Positions 58,700 to 64,000 of a stretch of 64,000 nt of DNA are shown here, piece after piece (positions within the stretch are counted from its first letter, which is position 1; each line of letters opens with the position of its first letter). A program made the position numbers and the translations under genes. The notes under the pieces are model-generated. The model did no database searches. It had not been told where the DNA came from and saw only the letters and a list, made by a program, of their open reading frames with translations. Origin of the DNA: Tenrec ecaudatus (taxonomy: Eukaryota > Chordata > Mammalia > Afrosoricida > Tenrecidae); assembly GCF_050624435.1 (NCBI RefSeq), contig NC_134545.1, positions 86,890,063 to 86,954,062 of the forward strand. The letters run 5' to 3'.

Positions 58700-59430
58700 T
58701 GACTGCCAGGCGTGGTACCCGGCCTGTGAGAGAGGTATGGTCCTGGTGCTTACTGGTTGTGGTGGTTGTTACGTGGCTCACAGTGACCATATACAACAGA
58801 ACAAAACATTTCCCAGTCCTGTACCATTCTCCCAATGGTTGCTATGTTTTAGTCCACGGTTGCAGCCACTATATCAATCCCTCTTGTTGAGGGTCTCTTT
58901 TTCAATGACCCTCCACTTTACCAAGCATGATGCCCATCTCCAGGGACAAGTCCCTCAAGAGAACACGTCCAAAGTATGTGAGATGAAGTCTTGCTTCCAA
59001 GAAGCAACTTAGCTGTACTTCTTCCAAGACAGATTTGTTTGTTCTTGTAGTGCATAGTATATTCAATATTCTTTGTCAACACCATAATTCAAAGGCATCA
59101 ATTATTCTCTGGTCCAGCTTGCACACGTATATGAGGCGATTGAAAATACCATGATTTGGATCAGGCACGCTTTAGTCCTCAAAATGACATCTTTGCTCAT
59201 TAACACCTTCAAGAGGTCTTTTGGAGCAGATTTGCCCAGTGCAATTTGTCCTTTGACTTCTTGACTCCTGCTTCCCTGATTGTGTTGATTGTGGATCCAA
59301 GTAAAGTGAAATCTTTGGCAACTGTGATGTTTTCACTGTTTACCACGAAGGTGCTTATTGGTCCAGTTGTGAGTATTGTTGACTTTGTTTTTACACTGAA
59401 ATGCAGTTCATATACTTTGCTCATTGGTTA
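58700..59430 (-). mobile_element. RTE/BovB-like LINE ORF2, antisense
   Basis: The minus strand gives DFTLLGSTINTIREAGVKKSK (codons at about 59,240-59,305), then further left the complement of 'atatgaggcgattgaaaata', 'gacagatttgtttgttcttg' and 'tgatgcccatctccagggac', in the order of RTE ORF2 from thumb to C-terminus. Several stops and gaps; inactive. Confidence 0.85.
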
Positions 59431-60065
59431 GGGAGTTGTAAAGGACATGGCAGACATGCCAAGGAGGGTGTGAAGTCAAGGCTGGGTTGAGCCAGATGTC
59501 TAGCTTCTTGTTCCATGACCCTTCTAGTATGTACCCTTTATTACCCCATTACCATATTGAAGCAATCAGTTAGTTTATTCTTCTCCACTAGACTTGGATT
59601 TAAGAGAGCAAGGACAATGTCCTCATATTTTTATTCCTAGGCATAATGGAGAAACTCAATGTGTCTTCCTGAAATGCAAGACAGAGAAGTTCTGCCTGGT
59701 AAGATGACGGTTAATGAGCAGGAAGGGATAAAATATAGTTTCCCAAACCTAGTTGGTCCATCAACCTCTTTTCAGAAGAAATATTATTCAGTATCCCCCC
59801 CCCAGCAATTAAAAACTTTGGTACTATAGCCCATAATCCAGTATAAAGTATAGGTATCTGCATTTTCATCCCAGCACCTCAGAGAATGGTATTGCCCACT
59901 TTGGGACCACACAGGGCTGGAGCATTGTCATCCTCCTCCTTCTCATCTCTAACCTACAATCACACTTTATGTTTTCAGGCAAGACTGGTGGATTTCTGGA
60001 GGTATGTAGGATTAAGAGAAGAGTAGAGAGTTTGGGCCAATTTAGAGTATTTTCCAATTGACTCT
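59431..60065. other. No gene seen; unassigned
   Basis: The sequence looks unique; a C-run lies at about 59,797-59,804. Confidence 0.4.
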
Positions 60066-60070
60066 TCACA

Positions 60071-60243
60071 CCACACCCAAGCCCATTACCACTGAGTCTC
60101 TTCCACCTCATCGTGACCCTAGGAAGGTTTCCAAGGCTTTAAATCTTTACAGAAGCAGATGATCTCATCTTTCTGGTGGGTTCAAACAGTCAATCTTTTG
60201 TTTAGCATCTGGGTGTTTAAACCACCGATCCATCAGGGCTCCT
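60071..60243 (-). repeat. AfroSINE, diverged
   Basis: 'caagcccattaccactgagt' to 'ccgatccatcagggctcctg'. Confidence 0.8.
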
Positions 60244-60496
60244 GTTGGCTATTCAATACTTCATAATCTGAGACAGGTCCAGGAGACCAATGCTCAGCTT
60301 TTAGATGAAGAGGGAGATGGCTTATGGGTACTATGCAAAAAGGTGCTGTGCTGGTTGCATCCTCTTTCTTTGACTCCTTTTCAGCCAGCCTTCAGCCCTC
60401 TGAGCATTTCTAAGCCAAAAAGGAAAGGCTCCAGTTTCCTGTCACAGATGACACAGACAGACCTGTATTATTAACTTTCTTCCAGGTAGGTAAGGA

Positions 60497-60571
60497 GCAT
60501 CATACAATGGCAGAATTCTCACCTGCCATGCTAGAAACCCAAAAACTGGGGTTTGATTTCCAGCTATTGCA
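60497..60571 (+). repeat. tRNA-Gly-like sequence (SINE head or tRNA pseudogene)
   Basis: 'ggcagaattctcacctgcca' is the D-arm/anticodon region of tRNA-Gly(GCC) type and 'gggtttgatttcc' its B box; the end is 'ctattgca'. An eight-base insertion and the diverged 5' strand of the acceptor stem rule out a working tRNA. The downstream 'cagtaagcaagggaagcaca' recurs near 60,998 and 3,900, so it may be the head of a SINE family. Confidence 0.6.
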
Positions 60572-60762
60572 TCTCAACCCATCTGCAGAGTTGGATTACC
60601 CAGTAAGCAAGGGAAGCACAGGTGTATGTGTGCTTGCCTCCTAATCTTCAGTGAATATTTCTACATTTGTTCACCACAACAAAGAGTCAGCATCTGTCTC
60701 TTTATAAACCCCACTCCTACAGATTCATAACCTTTTCCCAATTTGCAATCCCTGACAGAGAT

Positions 60763-60990
60763 TGAGAGTAGTCCCAGTGGCATGGTGGGTTATGGGTTGA
60801 GTTGCTAATCACAAGGTCAACAGTTGGAAACCCACCAGCAGTTCTGAGGGAGAAAAGTGAAACTTTCTACTTCTGTGAAGAGTTAGTCTTGGAAACCCAA
60901 AGGGGCAGTGCTGTTCTATTGTATAGGGTTGCGATGAGTCAAAATCAATTTGATGGGAGAGAGTTTGATTTTTTTTGTTTGTTTGTTTGG
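60763..60990 (+). repeat. AfroSINE
   Basis: 'agtagtcccagtggcatggt' to 'gggagagagtttgatttttt'; full length with a T-rich tail. Confidence 0.88.
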
Positions 60991-61089
60991 GCAGGGACTA
61001 AATACTCAGTAAGCAAGGTAAGCACAGCTTACCTTGTGTGTTGGATAATCCATTACTGTCCATTTGATAGTGGAATAATAGTCTTGCTG

Positions 61090-62030
61090 TCATTTTGAAG
61101 AGGTCCTAGCGGCACTTCCAGTCCAAGACGGACTAGAAAGAAAGGGTTGGTGATCTACTTCTGAAATCAACCAATGATGGAATGGGGACAACGTGCTGGA
61201 GTCAAGTACTCATATGCCTTGGCTCAAGGATGGAAGGTTACTCATATGGATGGTAATGCCAGTGGAACAACACTGCTTGAAGCTCTGGATTGTATCTTGT
61301 AACCAACTCGCCCCACTGACAACCCCCTAAGCCTACCTCTCCAGGATGTCTACAAAATTGACAGTATTGGCACTGTCCCTGTGGGCAGAGTGGAGGCTGG
61401 TGTTTTGAAACCTGGCATGGGGGTCAACTTTGCTCCAGTCAACATTACCACTGAAGGGAAATCTTTTGAAATATACCAGGAAAGCTTTTAGTGAAGTGCT
61501 GCTTGGGAAGAATGTAGTCTTCAATGTCAAGAATGTCTGTCAAAGATGTTTGCCATGGTAATGTAGCAAAAATGACCCAGCAATGGAAGCAGCCAGCTTC
61601 ACCGCTCAGGTGATCATCCTGAGTTACCCAGGTCAAATCAGTGTTGGATATTCACCTGTGCATTTAAGTTTAATTGTAAAAGACTGTTGAATGGTAACAA
61701 TGCATCATAAAACTTTCAGAATGAAGGGATTGCTTTGTGGACTATATGTTTATTTTTTTCAATGTGGGAGTTTTAATTTTTAAAATTAGAGGGAAAACAA
61801 CTTGATCCAAAATTTGTCACAGAATTTTGAGACCCATTAAAACAAAGTTTGATGAGGAAAAAAAATGAGCCAATGAAAATCCTATGGGTCATAATGATCA
61901 GATCCCCAAGGTATCCTCAGGCAGTGGTTGGGTTCCTTCCATTGTGGACCGGGTTGCTGTGAGCAGAGCAGATAACATCAGGTGTGGAAGCTTGTTATTA
62001 GCCGGCATAGCTGGGAGTCACAGCTCAGTA
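61090..62030 (+). mobile_element. Afrotherian RTE-associated repeat, split by the EEF1A1 retrocopy
   Basis: 61,100-61,177 ('gttggtgatctacttctgaa') continues at 61,863 ('ccaatgaaaatcctatgggt'). The unit is seen in afrotherian repeats next to RTE tails. Family name uncertain. Confidence 0.5.
61178..61862 (+). pseudogene. EEF1A1: EEF1A1 processed pseudogene
   Basis: Intronless copy of translation elongation factor 1-alpha 1. It covers codons from about 'GDNMLEPSANMPWFKGWKV' (here [20 protein letters not shown]), through [20 protein letters not shown] and [19 protein letters not shown], to [19 protein letters not shown]. It then jumps at about 61,652 directly into the EEF1A1 3' UTR ('catttaagtttaattgtaaa ...'), omitting roughly the last third of the coding region. 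It ends with 'gagacccattaaaa' and an A-run. Stops (for example after DCIL) and a frameshift confirm death. Flanking aaatcaaccaatga (61,164) and aaatgagccaatga (61,863) match 12 of 14. Confidence 0.93.
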
Positions 62031-62090
62031 GGATTATGGTGTAGGGGTTAGAAACCAAATCAAAACCAACCAACCAACCAAAAAAACAAA

Positions 62091-62284
62091 ACTAACAGAA
62101 CTCATAGCTATCCAGTCGATTCCGACTCATGACGATCCTGTAAGGACAGGGTAAATTGCCTCTGTGAGTTTGAGACTGTAATTGTTTACAGGAGTATAAA
62201 ACTCGTCTTCCTCCCGCGGAACGGGTGGTGGTTTCTAACTTTAGACCATATAGATCACAGCCACTATACCAACCGGGGCTCTAG
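62091..62284 (-). repeat. AfroSINE
   Basis: 'gctatccagtcgattccgac' to 'ataccaaccggggctctag'. Confidence 0.85.
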
Positions 62285-62519
62285 AAGGTAGAAAGGGGCA
62301 GTAAGTCAGATGTGGATTGAGGGTCAGGACACAAGTTTACCCCTCGCGCTGGCATTAACTGGCTACGTGAATGCTAGCTTTCCAGCGCACTCTGCTCTGT
62401 AAAACGAAGACATTAAGTCACATAGCCAAGGTTACTGCCATCTCGCATTTTTCCTATTTCGAGGGGAAAGGAATGGGGCAGAAGACGCAGACACAGTTGG
62501 GATGCGGATCGACACACCC

Positions 62520-63330
62520 ACGAAAAGCCAATTAGAACTCGCAGACCGGAAAGTGAAGGTGGGTGAAAAGAGGGCAAGAATGAAGACAGATCTCTGGATG
62601 GCGGGAGCTCAGCACTATCTGGAATGAGCGATCCCTCAAGAGGCTTGGTCTCGGCTCACGCGACTTTTGTATGGGTGTAAACGCTGGGAGTCAGCGGCCA
62701 GCTCAGTCTCTCAAAAAGAACTCCGCCCTCCCCTGCAAATCGTAGTTTTCCTCCCCATAAGGCCTAGCACTCGGGGCCAAGCCGCACGCTGCAACCGAAC
62801 CCGACCAAACTCCACCTCTCCAACCGCCCAGCACAGTTCATCATTTTTCATTGGCTTTTCGAACTGTCAGTCAGGGAGTCCTCGTTTTCATTGGCTGTCC
62901 CCTATCTACCTTTTGCTTTTCCTTGTAACCTCGCCTCTTTAAGAACGTCCCGCCTACCGAAGCCTACTTCCTTTCTCCTATTGGGTACGTGGAATGCCAC
63001 TTTTCAAGGCACCAAGCTATGATTGGCTGTACTCGTCAGGTCTCGCGCAGTTACCAGGCAGCGGGCTAGACTGAGGCTAGTTACCACGTCAGTGAGCTGA
63101 CAGGGAAGGCAGCCGGCTCCACCGCCCGTCCCGACCGGCTTATTCCGGCTGGCTCTGCGATTCCACCCTGCCATCCGCGTCAACTTGCAGGAAACGTGCT
63201 GCTTCCCTTCGCCCACCTGCCAGCACAGCCGGGAGAGCCGCTCGGAGACGCGTCCGGTGCTCAGGCTGGACATGAGCAGCAGCTGCCGGTCCTGGGACTA
63301 GGCCCCGCCATTTTGGATCCGCTGACAGGT
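62520..63330 (+). promoter_or_regulatory. GBF1: CpG-rich TATA-less promoter, probably GBF1
   Basis: CCAAT at about 62,527 and inverted CCAAT (ATTGG) at 62,850, 62,890, 62,980 and 63,022: a typical NF-Y-driven housekeeping promoter. A YY1-like GCCATTTTGG lies at 63,307-63,316. A candidate first-exon donor is GACAG|GTCAGC at 63,328/63,329. The gene identity rests on synteny: GBF1, the Golgi brefeldin-A-resistance Arf exchange factor, follows PITX3 in other mammals, with a non-coding exon 1. No GBF1 coding sequence lies in the window. Confidence 0.6.
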
Positions 63331-64000
63331 CAGCGAAGTCTCTCTCTAGAGTTCCAGTGCGGTGAAGGCCGGTTTGACATGGCCGTAGGGATTACGAGGG
63401 GAAGATTCTTCAGCTGGGCGACCTCGGGTGGGTGTAGGACTCTGAGGCCAGGTATAAGACGACGAGGAGGGATTGTGGTGGAAGGGAACTTGGAGGTGTG
63501 CAGGGGGCAAAGGTCAGGCCCCCGCCCCAGGAGAGGCGAGTCCGCTCGGACTTCAGGTCCCCGGTGGGGACCCGAAACCTGCGTTCCAGGCTTCACTGAC
63601 TTTTCTCTCAGCCCCTCTCCTCCGCAGCTTTCTGGGCCTTGAAAACCCCGGTCCCCGGTTTGCTGAGCACAAACCTAAGCAGCCTGGTAACTACACTTGG
63701 TAGATTGTGTCCAACATCCCGTTGTGCGGGATGGACGTTGAACCGAGTGCTACCTGCGCTCAGGTAGTGCGGAGGGCTGCGGCTAGCAGCTGGAGGGGCT
63801 GGCCTAGGGGAAGGCCCTCCTCTGATAGGGCAGCTCAGCATGTAAACACTGGACTTCAGAGCCTCTTCGTTCCTGTAGCCAATCGCTTACGGATACCGCT
63901 TCGGGGGCTATTTTGGTTGGCGTTACCCCAGGACCTCCTTTCACCCCCACCCCCCCGCGACTTTCTCTTCCCCTGACCTAAGGAGAGGAGGTTTAATCTC
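63331..64000 (+). other. GBF1: Probable GBF1 5' flank of intron 1
   Basis: GC-rich, CpG-containing sequence continuing the island. Open frames on both strands are compositional. An alternative donor CTCG|GGTGGGT lies near 63,425. Confidence 0.45.

Overview
This is eukaryotic, mammalian DNA: spliced genes with GT..AG introns, CpG islands and dense retroposon litter. Three genes in a conserved order fix the locus. ELOVL3 (+, 41.37-44.34 kb), PITX3 (-, coding exons 46.08-47.43 kb, probable first exon near 57.6 kb) and the CpG-rich promoter of the next gene, which by position should be GBF1 (+, about 62.5-63.4 kb), lie as on human 10q24.32. Many AfroSINE copies (tRNA-like head, body resembling 'gggtcgctatgagtcg') point to Afrotheria. 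Two hAT copies of SPIN/URR1 type point to a tenrec, most likely Echinops telfairi. The species call is inference.

Layout. (1) 0-36 kb is a gene-free desert, the expected NOLC1-ELOVL3 interval, and is almost wholly repeats: L1 3' ends of one abundant family, RTE/BovB-like LINEs, AfroSINEs, a mariner, a SPIN-like hAT, a retroposed U6, and solo LTRs of at least three endogenous retrovirus families. Target-site duplications (TSDs) let many insertions be ordered. The clearest stack is 18.6-26.3 kb, where one L1 3' UTR is split by another L1, by ERVL LTRs and by an ERVL provirus that itself carries two class II solo LTRs. (2) 36.9-40.9 kb has a ROMO1 retropseudogene, a second hAT and older repeats. 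(3) 41-47.5 kb is the gene core. ELOVL3 has four coding exons and encodes 270 aa; PITX3 has three coding exons and encodes 302 aa. Both read through without a break, and the genes are tail to tail about 1.1 kb apart. (4) 47.4-57.5 kb is PITX3 intron 1, mostly SINE-populated sequence. (5) 56.7-58.2 kb is the PITX3 CpG island. (6) 58.6-62.3 kb is RTE, AfroSINE and an EEF1A1 retropseudogene. (7) 62.5-64.0 kb is the GBF1-side promoter, with several CCAAT boxes, and probably the start of intron 1.

ELOVL3 is an ER fatty-acid elongase and PITX3 a homeodomain transcription factor; they are neighbours by synteny, not partners in a pathway. I found no CRISPR array, operon or novel protein system. The value of the window is in its nested transposon history, horizontally transferred DNA transposons and a few unexplained structures: a 79-80 bp inverted repeat, a chimeric retroposon and several minisatellites. 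All family names come from recognition by eye without a database.
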